From: Cubamyces lactineus
Lineage: Eukaryota; Basidiomycota; Agaricomycetes; Polyporales; Polyporaceae
Reading direction: 5' to 3'
DNA: 64,000 bases
Assembly: GCA_022376465.1 (NCBI GenBank)
Contig: JACDTU010000005.1
Location: 1,042,001-1,106,000 of the forward strand
Shown here in pieces: positions 23,196 through 35,117 of this stretch. Positions within the stretch are counted from its first letter, which is position 1, and the number at the start of each line of letters is the position of its first letter. Both the position numbers and the translations under genes were made by a program. Below the pieces are notes generated by a model. That model ran no database searches, had not been told where the DNA came from, and was given only the letters and a program-made list of their open reading frames with translations.

Positions 23196-24039
23196 ATGGC
23201 AGCGACGCACACCTCTCGTCTCTATGACTCCTATACGATTCCGAACTCAGTGCTCAAGAAAGAGCTGCGCCTCATCAGGCATCCAGAAGGAGGTCAGTCA
23301 CTGTTTTTATGACGATTTCACCAGGCTCAATGGCGTTTGTTTCTTATAGATTATTTTGCTGAGACGGATCGCCAGACTGAGCAGGTTCCCTCCCCGTTCG
23401 CTGGCAAGTCTCCTCTGTAGTACTTTAACCTTGAACGATCAGGCTGATGTTGCCTTTGGGCTGCGTCGTTGTGTCGTAGACGGCGCGCTGCGCTCGATAG
23501 CGACTACAATTTACTACTTGCTCACTCCGGACGAGCCCAACGGCGTCTTCCACATGAACAAATCTGCGGTATGTTCCCTGTTAGGATACGATAACCGGGC
23601 CTAGCTGACCATCCTCGAACAGACCATGCACGTCCTCCACCAAGGTCGCGCAGAGTATACGTTGATCACCCCGGGGAGCCCTCCCAAAATCGAGAAAAAG
23701 GTTGGCGCCAGTGTTTTACTCAAGCCATAGAATTGTTCGTGCTGACACACGTTATGTCCATCGCAGATTATGGGCCCGAATGTACACGCGGGCGAGTCAC
23801 TCCAGCTGCTTGTTCCTACGGGAGTGTGGAAGATGTCGAAGTTGCTCCCGGAAGACCTCTCCACGGCTTCTGAGAGCAGTTCTCAGGATCGCTGGGGTTG
23901 CCTCATAACTGAGGTAGTCTTCCCGGGCTTCTCCTGGGAAGACCATGCTTTCCTCACGCGGAAGGCCTTCGAGGACTTGTGGGGTGACGCGGTACCTCCT
24001 GAAGCGCAGGATCTTGCACAGTATACGAAGGTCAGCTAA
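23196..24039 (+). CDS. Cupin-fold protein, DUF985 (cupin_5) family
   Basis: Exons 23196-23292, 23350-23403, 23480-23568, 23623-23700 and 23767-24039, 591 nt, 196 aa. This is an RmlC-like cupin family of mostly unknown function. Family blocks are visible in order: LIRHPEGDYFAETDRQ, VPSPFADGALRSIATTIYYL, LTPDEPNGVFHMNKSA, MHVLHQGRAEYTLITP, then ESLQLLVPTGVWKMSKLL and GCLITEVVFPGFSWEDH with the usual cupin ending FEDLWG. The second intron (23404-23479) must start with GC (GCAAGT) rather than GT for the reading frame and the family block PFADG to hold; a GT alternative does not restore the frame. The residue after HPEG is Asp where Gly is common. The gene is co-oriented with the Nudix gene before it and the methyltransferase 257 bp after it, but each has its own spacing and no operon-like arrangement is implied. 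Confidence 0.85.
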
Positions 24040-24296
24040 ACGGGAACTGAGCACGACCGATAACATGTGACGATAGCTAGGTTGTGAATAGAGGAAGTAA
24101 TGCAATTCATTCCTGTACCCGTAGATAGTGGAGTTCAATGTGTTGATGTAGTCAACGCAAACGTTGAGTTCGCTTCGATTCGTGACCCATGACCCTTCGG
24201 ACGCCCATCGAGTCACCTCATGCTCGCTATCATATACACATTGATGAATAGTCTGCGCATTGTGTGCATCGAACATCGAACAGACACCAACGAACT

Positions 24297-25221
24297 ATGT
24301 CGCTACTACCCTCTCTGGATGACATCGATGCACTGGCTACGATTTATCCGCACTCGCCAGAACATCTGCACATCATCCGTCCTCAGATTGAGCAGCGCTC
24401 GCAACTAGTCAAGACATGGGGTATACGGCCAGGTGAACGAGTGTTGGAGATCGGATGCGGACAAGGCGACTGCACCCTTGTGCTCGCCGCCGCGGTAGGC
24501 GAGAAAGGGTCTGTGACCGCGATCGATCCTGCGAGCCTTGACTATGGTGAGCTCGCTAGTGATTTCTCAAGGCGGTTGCTGAGGCCCAGCCCCAGGCTCG
24601 CCGTTCACGCTCGGGCAGGCGCAAGCTCACTTGCGCGCATCCTCTCTGGGCTCTCGGATGACATTCGTTCAGGCGGACCCCATCGAGTTCTTGCGTACCA
24701 CTACGGAGCGTTATACCACCGCAGTCATGGCACAGTGCATTTGGTACTTTGCCCATCCCCAAGTCTTCACCGACATCATGGCAGCTCTCCAATCGCGAGT
24801 GGACCGCGTCTGCATCTCGGAGTACTCGTTGATCGCCTCCGACTACCGCGCGTTTCCACACGTCCTTGCGGCATTCGCTCAGGCCTCGCTCGAATGCCGC
24901 AAAGAGACTTCTGAGAGCAACGTACGCACCGTGATGTCCCCCGAGCGCTTGAAGGAGTCTATCAAGGCTGCAGGTCTGACGGTGCGAGAGGAGAGTATCA
25001 TGCGCGTGCCCGACGGGATGTTGGATGGGACATGGGAGGTCAGTTGGGTACTATCGTCCGCTTTCCTCCGGGAGATTGAGGGCGCGGTGAAGGACGAGAG
25101 GGAGAAGTCGGTCGTTCTTGCTGCGAGAGACTCTGTACTTGGGGCGAAAAGGGTACTTGAGGAGAGAGGAGAAAAGGTTCGGACGATGGATGTATGGGTA
25201 GCCACTGTGACGTCCGAGTAG
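24297..25221 (+). CDS. Class I SAM-dependent methyltransferase
   Basis: Exons 24297-24546 and 24596-25221, intron 49 bp, 876 nt, 291 aa. Motif I is clear at residues 49-58 (VLEIGCGQGD), followed by the acidic-loop strand VTAIDPASLDYG and then SPFTLGQAQAHLR after the splice, TFVQADPIEFL, and the motif-IV-like VMAQCIWYFAHPQVF. These are the Rossmann-fold SAM-binding signatures of fungal small-molecule methyltransferases. The start is the first ATG in frame (MSLLPSLDDIDALATIYPHS). The substrate cannot be told. The splice joins Gly-Ser across a phase-1 intron with GTGAGC donor and CCCCAG acceptor. There are no obvious secondary-metabolism neighbours. Confidence 0.9.
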
Positions 25222-25583
25222 GCTGTAGAACGCGTCCTTGCTGTGCCTCTAGACAGAGCAAATGTTACGAATGTCGGGAGTACAGAGCATGGTCTGCGTG
25301 GTAGTGGATAACGCCATAGTCGGAATGAATGCCATGCCGCTACCGGACGCGGGCGTCTCTGGGCGTCTACATCTGCGGAGTTTGCCGGGACGTTGGGACG
25401 CATATTCCGCTGGCCTGCACATCTTCCATCGACCTCGACTCGGACGTATCATGGACGTAGCTCGTTTGGAAGTCGTTTTGATATAACTCCGTCTGTACGC
25501 TGAATTACAACGCTTGTCTACCGCTGGTCACTTGGCAATTTGGCCGATCTGAAGCCTGTGTCGACGTGTCTTCGCGACTCTAG

Positions 25584-25603
25584 CGGCGACCTAGAGGTCG
25601 CCG
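25584..25603. repeat. Perfect inverted repeat, 9-bp arms, 2-nt loop
   Basis: cggcgacct and aggtcgccg flank a 2-nt centre; the arms are fully complementary. The loop is too short for a stable hairpin of the full arms, so it may simply be a palindromic protein site or chance. Confidence 0.5.
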
Positions 25604-28165
25604 AACATAGCTCTAATACAGGCGCACCACCTCAAATGAATTTGGCTGCTCTATCAGGCCGCCAAATGAATTCTTGAGGCCGTCTCTGTGGTACAGCACG
25701 CCCATACATGCGGCATCTGGACAGGGAGCATACTCTTGCGGTGGCCAGCTCACCCGTCCTGTCAAGGCTCATATCCAGTCAGTACGCTCTATCCCTGATT
25801 CTCTCTCCGCATACGCTGATTTTAGCTACCCGGAGGTCGATGGCGGATCGCCCCGGACGCAGTGGGACCCAGCCTGTTCGGCCATGATTCGCACGTTTTC
25901 CCCATACGCTATATTAATCTGCCTCTCAGCGAATCAGGACTGTTCTCGGTATGTTACATGCCATGCACCGCAAGGTCGCGATGACTCACGCACGCACCTC
26001 CCTGCAGACGTGGGGATGGGCATTCGGACGCCACGTATCTGTGCAAGCTATCCCTTTTGGCCGCTCGCCGCGCACACGCCACGTCCGCATGCCAATTACC
26101 TCCACCTAGGCTATGTGGCGCACTCGTGCAGGGACTATGATATGTGTGTCGTTCTTCGTGGCAGCAGTGCACGAACTGTTTGATGCAACGCAACGAATGT
26201 GATTCCCTTCCATTATCTCATAACTGGGATCTCAATAGCAACCACAGCCGCTAGTAGCATGTGTGTTGCCCCTCCGGGCAGGCAAAAGGGGCGGTGGATG
26301 TACAGTGCCTCCTCTCAACGCTTCGGAACACCACACCATTCCTCTGATAATCACTGCTGGAGAATGCGCCTTGAGGCGCTCTCCTTGGGCGCTGCACTTA
26401 GCCCCTTCCGTACGCTTTCACTACTCTACGGCTGCGACCCTTACCGCCGAGATTGTAAGAGGGCACTGGAGAACACAGTCAACGTCGGAGATACCCTTGA
26501 CCAGTGCTGACGTCTTCGGTGTCATCTACCTCATCGCTTGAAGGGCAGTCCCGAATTTGCTAGAACACAACATCCGTTGGTATGATCACCTCTTGGAGGC
26601 AAACGTCGTTGTGCATACATGTCAACGCACAGGTTATGGACACGTCCTTCCCGAATAAGCTCAGCATTGGACTCGATCCCTGCACTCATAGCAAAACCAC
26701 AGTGCCCTTAGTATGTAACCGAACCTCAGGCGTTGTACAACCTGACGAACATCGGTGGGCTACGAGATTATTCAAAATCTCTTGTTTGCGCCAATACAAT
26801 GACTGCATGCAGTCGGGCGGCGCGTTTCGTCATTGGCCATAGATCAGCGACACGCTGGAGTATCTCGACGTATATAATCTGCGAAGAGCAGACTTGAACG
26901 CAACGGTCAGCATCTTCGGCATCTGGCCTATGTGCGAAAGTTGGCAGTAGATGGGTACCAACAAAAGTCGTCTGCAGATCTAGGACATAGTCAATTCACA
27001 AGTATGCATATAACTGCGAACAATTCTGCCACCGTCCACAAGGCTAAGGCGAAATGACGAAATAACAATTATCCCTGTCCGACTGTGGTCGGGGTGGGCA
27101 TTCGGATCGAATTGCCTTTCCAGAAGCAGGGACCCTTGACGAGATCCTGCAGGACAATGATCAGCGTGACCTCACGTAGGTATACATGACCACCTGCGTG
27201 TGGCCATCAAACCACATTCGAAGCTGCATTCAGACTCCGCGTGATCCAGACGCAGAGCCTTGTGCTAGGATTGTGCTTTCACAATCGTTGAGCATATGGA
27301 TCGCGTTCGTCAGCGCCGCGCAGTCCGGCGGTCACGAACGGCTTCGAATACCCCGCTGGGGCGCTCGGCGGAGGTAACTGTAGCTCAACCTCGTCCGCTC
27401 GCGAGAGGAAGTTTCTCAGGATTCGAGGGATACGCACACATACGACCGGCAAGTATATGCGGCTGCCCAGCCGCATGCTGGCGATAAGCAGGGAGATCCC
27501 GGAAATCCTCTTGGGCTCAAATTAGTAACAAGGTTTCGTAGGTGCGTGAAGACAGAGCGAGATGCTAACCTTAACACAAGAGGCGCGGGTTCGAACGATC
27601 CTGTGGCACTTTGCCTCAGCGCTACTCAGGGAGGCTGCGTAGCCACGGTTTCACATTCGTAGCGCAACTACTAGTTGTAGCCAGGCTCGCGCAAAACGTA
27701 GTGAGCGGACGTTTACTTAGAGCAGGCACAGTGCTGATGGTGTGCCCGTTTCTATCGTGACGGACCCTCTACACATACAAAAAGATGTTGATTCCCCATT
27801 GCGTCGCGCGGAGCGAGATGTTATCTGCGGGGAGTACTAGGGGCAACGGGCTCGCGTGATGCCGAGTGTACAATTCGACTCAGAAGGGTATCGCCAAAGC
27901 CATTCGCATGCTGTCATTGGGTGCGATTCGGGAAGTCAAGCTATCCTGGAAGCGAGTCGTGGGCGAATCAAGTAAGATCCGCCCAGAGAACAACGCTGAG
28001 AGTAGCGCACAGGCTCTCGAGCACCGCCAGTAAGTGATAGTAATGATTAGCCTCAGGTTGCATAACAGCGCAGGCAGATCCAAACGTTGTGGCTCCTTGG
28101 AATGTGAACCAGTGTTGTTGCGCGTGGTAGATTAGACGGGATCAAGGAGGGATGCTTGGGACTCT

Positions 28166-28190
28166 GGCAAGAGGCAAGAGGCAAGAGGCA
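28166..28190. repeat. Short tandem repeat, GGCAAGA unit
   Basis: Three perfect copies of the 7-mer ggcaaga followed by a partial fourth (ggca). No gene context. Confidence 0.7.
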
Positions 28191-29593
28191 CGCACCTGTC
28201 CCGGGCGACCCGGTCCCGGCGATCGCCTAAACCGTATTACCACACTCCGCTCGCCCTCGAAAACCTTCTAAATTGGGCAGTTTTTCTCTGTGTGGGTGTC
28301 TGTGGGTCCTCCGATGGCACCGTGAGAAAGGCGCCGGATTGCTGAGGGTCTCGGTCACGAGCACCCTCTTCCCTATCTCCGCATGCATTGCCAGCTGCTG
28401 ACGCGAAAGGCCGTTATTGTATCCCTCGGAAACGAGCCACAAGCCGACGTCAGAAAACGGTAATACTGCACCAATGATCCTCAATCCGTCCTGCCGAGGT
28501 GAGTGCTATCCCGTTCCGGGCGCACAAAAGCAGCACGCTAAAACATGGCGACCGAGTCAGACCAGACCTCGCCCCCGACCAATCGTCTTCTGACGCCCGA
28601 TAGACACGTGTTGGCTGATGAACATTGACTTGACCGCACCCCGTGAGTGCCATGCCGAACTGTCCTAGTCTCAGGACCAGAACGTTGCCCGCCATGAGGC
28701 ATCATGCCGTCACTTCGAGCAATGCACTCGCTTTTCAGGAAGACGATCTGAGGTCTCCCATCCAGTCGTCTCCTCGGGCGAGACTCGGCAGGCATTGCCC
28801 CCGAGGGGCGTACTGCTGGATACAGCTACCATGCGAGCCCTTGCAATCATCCTGTAATTTGCGACAATAATCCGTGGCATCAGATCAGCCCAGATTACGG
28901 AGCGCGCGTTCGCTACCGGCCGTGAGAGATGTGAGCTTCATCTAGCCCATCTGAGATGCCTCCCGCGCTGCCTTCAGAGAAGCGCTTATTGCCCTTGTTT
29001 TTCCCCACCCGCCTCTTGAAAAGAGGGTGGTTCTCGTCTTGCTTACTCTCATTCTGAACAGGTCGATAGGCGCTTCATGATAAACTCGCTCTCGGACAAG
29101 CCGATTGCTTTAAGAGTCGCCGTTCATGTGGTTTCCTGACACTGGCTTTAGGTACGCTGGGTGTATTCCCAGAGCCCGTCTTGACGTTTGCCTACAGCAG
29201 ATAACCAGGAGAGGGTGTGCGACTGTGAGAGAATATAATCGCCTTCCCAGAAAGATCCGCAGTCAGCGCCCATTTCCTAACATGTAGAGGGAGGGGGACA
29301 CGCCGTAGATCGTTCAGATTGCGCGCTCCAATCCTGTGGCGACTAAACATCCGCACCAACGGGGTGTCTTGTCATCCCAGGAACCTGGCATGCTATTGTA
29401 TTTCTGTTTATGTCCTTTTTTGTCCCTGTCGCCGCCGATGCACAGATCTCATCTTCTCTCTAGTCGCCCGGTCCGAATGCATAGCATCCCCTTCTTCGGG
29501 TACGTCCCAGGGAATACAGAGGTGCATGGATCCCTTGAGGCTTCTGGCGCTTTTTACGCTGACCGGGCGGCCGTGGACCCACAGTGCGAATGC

Positions 29594-29600
29594 TATAAAT
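29594..29600 (+). promoter_or_regulatory. TATA box of the zinc-finger gene
   Basis: A consensus TATAAAT lies about 55 bp upstream of the ATG at 29653 on the same strand, at a plausible promoter distance. Position and match only. Confidence 0.5.
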
Positions 29601-29652
29601 GCCCCCTACTTGTCTCCCTGCGTCATTCACGTCAACCCTCCCTCCGATCGCA

Positions 29653-31705
29653 ATGTCACACCTCTATACAGACGTGCAGCGCGTCCTCGACGGGCTCGAC
29701 GAGCGTATCCCTGGACGTCACATCATCTATCTCCGTAGCCATGCGCGTGGAAGCCAGCTCACATCTCATCCGGGCGCGGTAGAAGCCGCCTCCCCGGATG
29801 ACATGTATCTCCCAGAATGTGTTATCGAATCCCGCACGGAGTCTACCGCCAGGCTGTGTCGTTTGATGTGAGCGTCATCCCTGCCTACCTCCTCCCTTCT
29901 CGATGCTTATTCGTTGGTGTCAAAGACAACTTGAACGTGAATCTCACACCCGCGGTGCTGGCGACTTCTACGTTCCCTTATCCGCTGCTTTTCGAACCCT
30001 GGCCGTGAGCCGCATATCGAGGATTCTCTTGTATGCCTCAAATCATACCAGTGCGCTTGTGGTGAGCATTTGCCCTTTCTATCGCAAGCATATTTGTTCT
30101 GACGATAACGCATGTCGCGCATGTATATAGTTGACCCAAGACAGTCTCGCAGCTTGGGCTAGCACACTGGACGATGCGCGGGCTACGCTCGAGCAGATTC
30201 ATCACGCAATCAAGACCTGGGAACGCGATGTAGAGCATACTTTCTACGCTTTCATTGGGAATCTGCTTGCGGCGCAACCCTCGTCTATGACACCCCCGAG
30301 CTCAAATGTTGATGAGAAGTTTGGCGAGTACGACCCCGCGTCTCAAAGTCTGTCGAACGCGAGATACGCTGAAGGCGATCAAAGCGCTCATAGCTACGAA
30401 GTAGGTGCGGGGTTCGGCGCTCTCGCACCCTTGGCTTTGGTTCCGGACGAACCCTTTCCGGCTCCTGGCAGGTGTGCCATGCCTACATCTGACTCTCCAA
30501 TGTTGTGCGATTCTGTACGCCGTCTCCCTTCATTCGATCGTACTTCTGGTGATCTGACATGCCAACGCCTGATGCAGCCCGCCGATTTCACACTCTCACA
30601 AGCCCTGTACGCGGGCGGACAGATTTCCTACGATCATAGTCCCGCCATCTCACCTGCGAGCACTCTTGTCGACCTCTCGTCCTCGTCTCCGTCATCCGAC
30701 CTTCCGTCCAGCCCCTTCACCGCGGTACCTTCGCGATTCTCTTCGCCGCTGTTCCGCTCGAGCACTTTCAAAGTGGATGACGCGCCGGTGGCCCTCGACA
30801 ATGATTTCGCGGACTTGCACGACCATGGATCGGAGTTGAGCGACTTGTTCTTCCCTGTCGAACCGAGTCCATCATCCCCATTTCCTCTCCCCGTGACGCT
30901 GTCTTCCCCTGGAATCGCGCCCTCTCAATCGCTCCTTACGGGGTCTTCGAGCTCTGAGCCTGCTCATTCTCTTTCTCCACAGCCAGAGATCATAATGATC
31001 TCACCTGCGGATGATTCCACGTTCCCCTCAGATCCACGGCAGGCATCGGCTCCCACTTCTTCGCCGGGTTCTGCGCGAGTACGGCCGCGCGCGGATAGAA
31101 CTCCTCTTCTACCTCCCACTACGAGCCAGTCCTCTCGTGCTCCCGCAAGCTCAGGTTCTCTTTCCACCCCTCGGCTCACTCGCTCCCGTCGCGCTATCCA
31201 GCGTACAGAGGAAACGCCTGGTGATGAAGGCATGCCCTCCGTCAGACCGATTCGCTCTCTCCCAGCTCGTGCTGCGCGCTCTGGTCGTCGTCCTCCCATG
31301 GTATACCCCTCGTCACCCCTGACGGCGGGTCCGTCTCGGAGTGCTGCCAGGAGGGGCGACGATGAGAACGACAATGACTCTGACTATCAGGACAACGACA
31401 AGTCTGGAGACTACTGCCCAGGTTCCCTGTCGGAATCGTCTTCCAGAAAGCGTCGATCGAAACGTCAAGGCTCGTCGGACGCGGGGGTCAAGAAGGTGAA
31501 GCATCGGGGGCGCTTCCCGTGCCCACATTGCACTAAGGATTACTCCCGCGCGCACGACTCCTCACGTCACGCGCTGACATGCAGAGATAATCCCTCCCGT
31601 GACACAAAGGGGTACAAATGCCCACGTTGCCCAAGGAGCCTCTCTCGCGAGGACGCGGTCAAGAGGCATCTCAAAACTTGCCAGCCGAAAGGTCCTTCGG
31701 AGTGA
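29653..31705 (+). CDS. Zinc-finger protein with two C-terminal C2HC-type fingers
   Basis: Exons 29653-29867, 29926-30061 and 30131-31705 (introns 58 and 69 bp), 1926 nt, 641 aa. The N-terminal region of about 180 residues is ordered and probably conserved (MSHLYTDVQRVLDGLDERIP, GAGDFYVPLSAAFRTLAVSR, ARATLEQIHHAIKTWERDVE). It is followed by about 330 disordered Ser/Pro-rich residues and a basic patch (RKRRSKRQ). The last 61 residues hold two fingers of spacing C-x2-C-x12-H-x3-C at 581-601 (C581, C584, H597, C601) and 614-634 (C614, C617, H630, C634), so the final ligand is Cys rather than His in both. A DNA-binding regulator is the natural inference. Exon 3 alone is open for 524 codons; the first two exons join it in phase and share an upstream TATA box. 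I do not recognise a named orthologue. Confidence 0.8.
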
Positions 31706-33636
31706 TCTCGCGTGCTCTCCCGCTGTGCACTCGGCTGCCCATAATGCACGTCTACGACATCCCGGCGCGAAATGTGGCAACTTGGAGGTGGAACACATCA
31801 GCTTGCTCTGGTACCTCACTTCACTGCCACACCCGTCTGGATGCTCGTGTGTTCATCATGTATCCCTTGTAACTCGCACGACAGCACTCTCCTGACATGA
31901 TCTCTGGACTTCCAGGAGGCTGTATTGGGAGTTCTCGTCATGTCATGTAATCTTATTTCCGCTGCCGCTGATTCTCTCTAGTATCTATCGCCGCTGGCCC
32001 CGCACCCTGTTCTTAGCTTGACGGGCAATCTAATTGCTCGCACTTCTCTTGCGCTGTATGAAGGAACTTATCCTCTAGTTTGACATCGCACTGTTCGCTT
32101 GTGCCGCGAATCTGTAGTGTACGACGCAAATGAACATCGACTGATAGTCCTGCAGCCACTTTGCATCGAACGCGAAGTCCGACGGGATTCACGGGAATTC
32201 AACCAACGCTCGTCGAACCCCAAAAGGCTTCGGAGTCGACCAATCAGTCAAAGACATGGACACTAGCCATGGTCGTGCGTGACTACACGCGCACAGAATG
32301 CGGAGGGAGTATGCTCTCATCGCCGAATCATACTTATCCGGGGGAGGAAGAGACGGATCCCAGTCGATGTCTGCGCTTTGCGGCTCCCGCTGAGCGATGT
32401 ACGCACGGCTGCTTTGCTTGTGGCATCCGGACCCGTCCCCGGATAGCCCGGCGAGGTTCAGGTGATGAGCCCGATATGACGAAAACAGCACTGGAGAGCG
32501 GTAGGTTTATACTAAGGCAGAAGATAGGCGCCACATGCAGGGAAAATCACGACCTAGTACCCTGCTTTCGGCTGACCTGCTCGAACAAAGAGGCACGGAG
32601 AAGCGTAATGGGCGGCAAGCGGAGTGAGGAAGAGCGCCGACCGGTACTCGCATTGTACCCGCATGCCAATCCCGGGAATAATTGAGCACCAGGCGGTGGG
32701 TATGCATCAGATCCAATTCATGTGGTGGGATTGCAAGTGCTCTCGATGGGCGGGCGCTGCTTCTCTGAGTTCCTGATGAGTCACGGCGGGAGATGGAAGC
32801 AGAGCACGATGACCCACTGACGGAGATCTACCATATCATTGCCTTCCTAGTGGAAAACCCAAGGAAAGCTCAGTGCTTCTGCAAGTGCTTGATGCGCCCG
32901 AGACGCCTTGAGGCGCATTGGAACAATCGACAAAGTGGCAGCGCCCTCGTATGATCCTGCCGGTCTGCACTCTTCACAAACCACATCGCACAGAAGATTC
33001 TCGCCTAGCTCCACGCCGTCTACATGGCCTTGACCGCGTACACGTGGGCGCTATACAGTGCGAGATCTGAGCTCAGATGCAGCATGCTAGAGCAGTAGGG
33101 CAGCGGCATGAACGCAAGGAAAGTACCCCAAAATATGACAGTCTGGTTGGCTCTGTCTGCAACCGGTGGGGACATTCCAAGGTAATGGCGACCATAGTTG
33201 CCCCCGCTCACGATGGATCGCAGCACGCCCTACATCATAGATACGGCGGTGAGCCTGATATAAGACCTACTACAGAAAGGTCAAATGGGCGATGTCAACG
33301 CATTAGACTTGGGCAGAATCTAAGGAAACGGGCGTACCGCCAGCAGCATGCAGTGCTTACAGTGTGCGATAATGTGACTCGTATTCCGCCACACGTCGAC
33401 ACAGCTACATTCCACACAGCTTCGCGGGAGTGGACGCCGATTAAGCGAATGGCTGAGGTGGAGGTCGAAGGAATACAAGCGCTATCTGGGCGTTCGAATC
33501 AGTCGAGAAGTTAGAATAAGCGCCTAACAGCCGCCTGTTACGGGGATCTCACCTCCGACTGGCGCGCTCAAGCATCTACACTCTGCTTCCGTCCATATCC
33601 TCCGCCACAGTCAACCGTTGCCCAGCTGTGACCATC
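31706..33636. other. 1.9-kb stretch without a recognised gene
   Basis: Contains the 3' region of the zinc-finger gene and the promoter of the RRM gene, both plus strand. The open frames within it (for example 32161-32685) have no motif. No repeat, tRNA or transposon fragment is seen. Confidence 0.35.
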
Positions 33637-34889
33637 ATGTCATCGTCCACAGAAGCATCGCCGTCAGTGGGGAACGAGCCCCAAATCACACAAGACAACA
33701 TCGCCTCGGCGCAGAACGCGGCTCTGAACGAACTCCTGTCCTACCCCGCACCATCTGAGTTCTCGGTACCACTAGCCTCTTCATCATCCTCCGCGCAGCC
33801 TCGGACTATTCTCAAAGACCGCCTATACGTGGGGAATCTTCATCCTACCGTGGACGAGTGCGTCTCTCCGCAATACGAGAACAACGTCCTACTGACTACT
33901 GTGGCCATAAGATACACCCTGTTACAACTCTTCTCGAAATTCGGCAAGATCGCCAAGCTCGACTTTCTGTTCCACAAATCCGGCCCGCTCAAAGGGAAAC
34001 CCAGGGGCTATGCCTTTGTAGAGTTCGCCAACAGAGACGTACGTTTGCTTCTCCACTATCCCAGCGGCGCGCGCTCACCCCGGGTTTCTTTCTGCATGAC
34101 ATCGTACCCACACACACGACGGCATGCACGTCTGGTTTCCGCATCAAGTGAAACCCGGGGTCTGCGGCGATGTTTGAACCGTAACTCACCTCTGAACCAC
34201 CGCTATTGTCCAGGATGCGGAGAAGGCGCTTCTGCACGCGAACGATAAACTCCTCCGTGGGCGCAAGCTCGTCGTGACATACGCTCACCAAGCGCCGCCG
34301 GACGATTCGGGCGCACACGGCCTCGGATCTAAGTACCGGAGGCCTGTAAGCGACGTAGGGAAGCCAACAACCCTCAGCCTGCTAAAGAGCGCGGGCACCG
34401 GGCGCTCTGATGCGTATGTATCTCGTGTTGTTGTCCTCGACATCACCTGCCTTCTGAGACGTTGTGTGTCTTTGCGACAGAACCGACGCCAAGATCGCGA
34501 GAATGGAGGCGAAGCTGCGACAGCTCGAGAGCTCGGCAGAGAAAGCAGGGCCGAGTGCGGGGTCGTCCTTGCCTGTCCATCCCTCGCTTCCACCGAAACC
34601 CGTCGCAGCGTCCATTAACCCAGTACCGCGACACGAACCCACAAGGGCCGGCGCCTCTCCCGCCTCTTCCGCTGTGCGCGAGAAAAGCAGGTCCTCTCCA
34701 CTGCCTATCTTACCCATCAAGCCGCCGACACAACCCCCAGTTAAATCGCCCGCCCTCCCTCGGGTGGCATCTACGACGTCTACACCGTCCCCACCTCCGC
34801 CGCGCGCCGGACCTATACGGAAACAGGCTTTAGCGGGCGTTCGTATAGTCAAGCCTAAAGCAAGTAGTACCCCGAGTGGTGGCAGCTAG
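33637..34889 (+). CDS. RRM RNA-binding protein, RBM18-like
   Basis: Exons 33637-33857, 33912-34038, 34214-34413 and 34481-34889 (introns 54, 175, 67 bp), 957 nt, 318 aa. One RRM spans about residues 60-145: RNP2 is LYVGNL (63-68), RNP1 is RGYAFVEF (105-112), with LLQLFSKFGKIAKLDFLFHK between them. After the domain comes the RBM18-type tail KLVVTYAHQAP and then TDAKIARMEAKLRQLES, a short helix, followed by a Pro/Ser-rich end that finishes RIVKPKAS. The ATG at 33637 gives MSSSTEASPSVGN; the frame is open a few codons upstream but without ATG. The role of RBM18 proteins is not well established; RNA binding is the safe statement. Intron 2, at 175 bp, is longer than usual here. Confidence 0.85.
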
Positions 34890-35023
34890 TGGATGGGAAG
34901 TACTAGTAACACCTACGGAATCGCTTGTGATGTATCATAGTATCTTCGGGATGTCTGTATTCATTGTATTTTCGCAACAAGGGCTTAATGCGCTATGTAC
35001 GCTACGGCGAATCCGTATATATG

Positions 35024-35106
35024 TCCCTGGTAGTATATCGGTTAGTACACGCGCCTGTCACCGCCTGCGGTCGCGCGAAAGCGGGGTTCGACTCCCCGCC
35101 AGGGAG
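35024..35106 (+). tRNA. tRNA-Asp (anticodon GTC) with an 11-nt intron
   Basis: A full cloverleaf can be drawn. Acceptor stem 35024-35030 (tccctgg) pairs with 35099-35105 (ccaggga), discriminator G at 35106. A short D stem GTA/TAC encloses a loop with GG. The anticodon stem is CGCGC (35050-35054) with GCGCG (35073-35077), and the anticodon GTC is at 35057-35059. T arm: cgggg-ttcgact-ccccg. An 11-nt intron, ccgcctgcggt (35061-35071), sits one base after the anticodon, the canonical position for nuclear pre-tRNA introns. A T-run terminator follows at once. It lies 134 bp after the RRM gene on the same strand. Confidence 0.9.
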
Positions 35107-35108
35107 TG

Positions 35109-35117
35109 TTTTGTTTT
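35109..35117 (+). terminator. RNA polymerase III T-run terminator
   Basis: Two TTTT runs (35109-35112 and 35114-35117) start 3 bases after the tRNA-Asp discriminator base, the usual Pol III stop signal. Confidence 0.8.

Larger units (their letters stand above)
25222..29652. other. 4.4-kb stretch without a recognised gene
   Basis: The longest gene-free interval. Only short overlapping frames occur, without domain motifs or splice-compatible extensions. Small structures seen: a perfect 9-bp inverted repeat with a 2-nt loop (25584-25603) and a 7-bp tandem repeat (28166-28190). A tRNA-like B-box sequence near 27590 does not fold. It may be decayed mobile-element or heterochromatic sequence, or hold non-coding transcripts, but nothing visible proves either. 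Confidence 0.35.

Noticed and set aside
24264..24914. Unspliced reading of the methyltransferase (216 codons)
   Set aside because: It runs past the splice donor into a frame without motifs; splicing at 24547-24595 restores SPFTLGQAQAHL and the rest of the Rossmann fold.
27570..27640. Possible tRNA (gggttcgaac B-box-like sequence)
   Set aside because: The T-stem arms do not pair and no acceptor stem or anticodon arm can be drawn around it.
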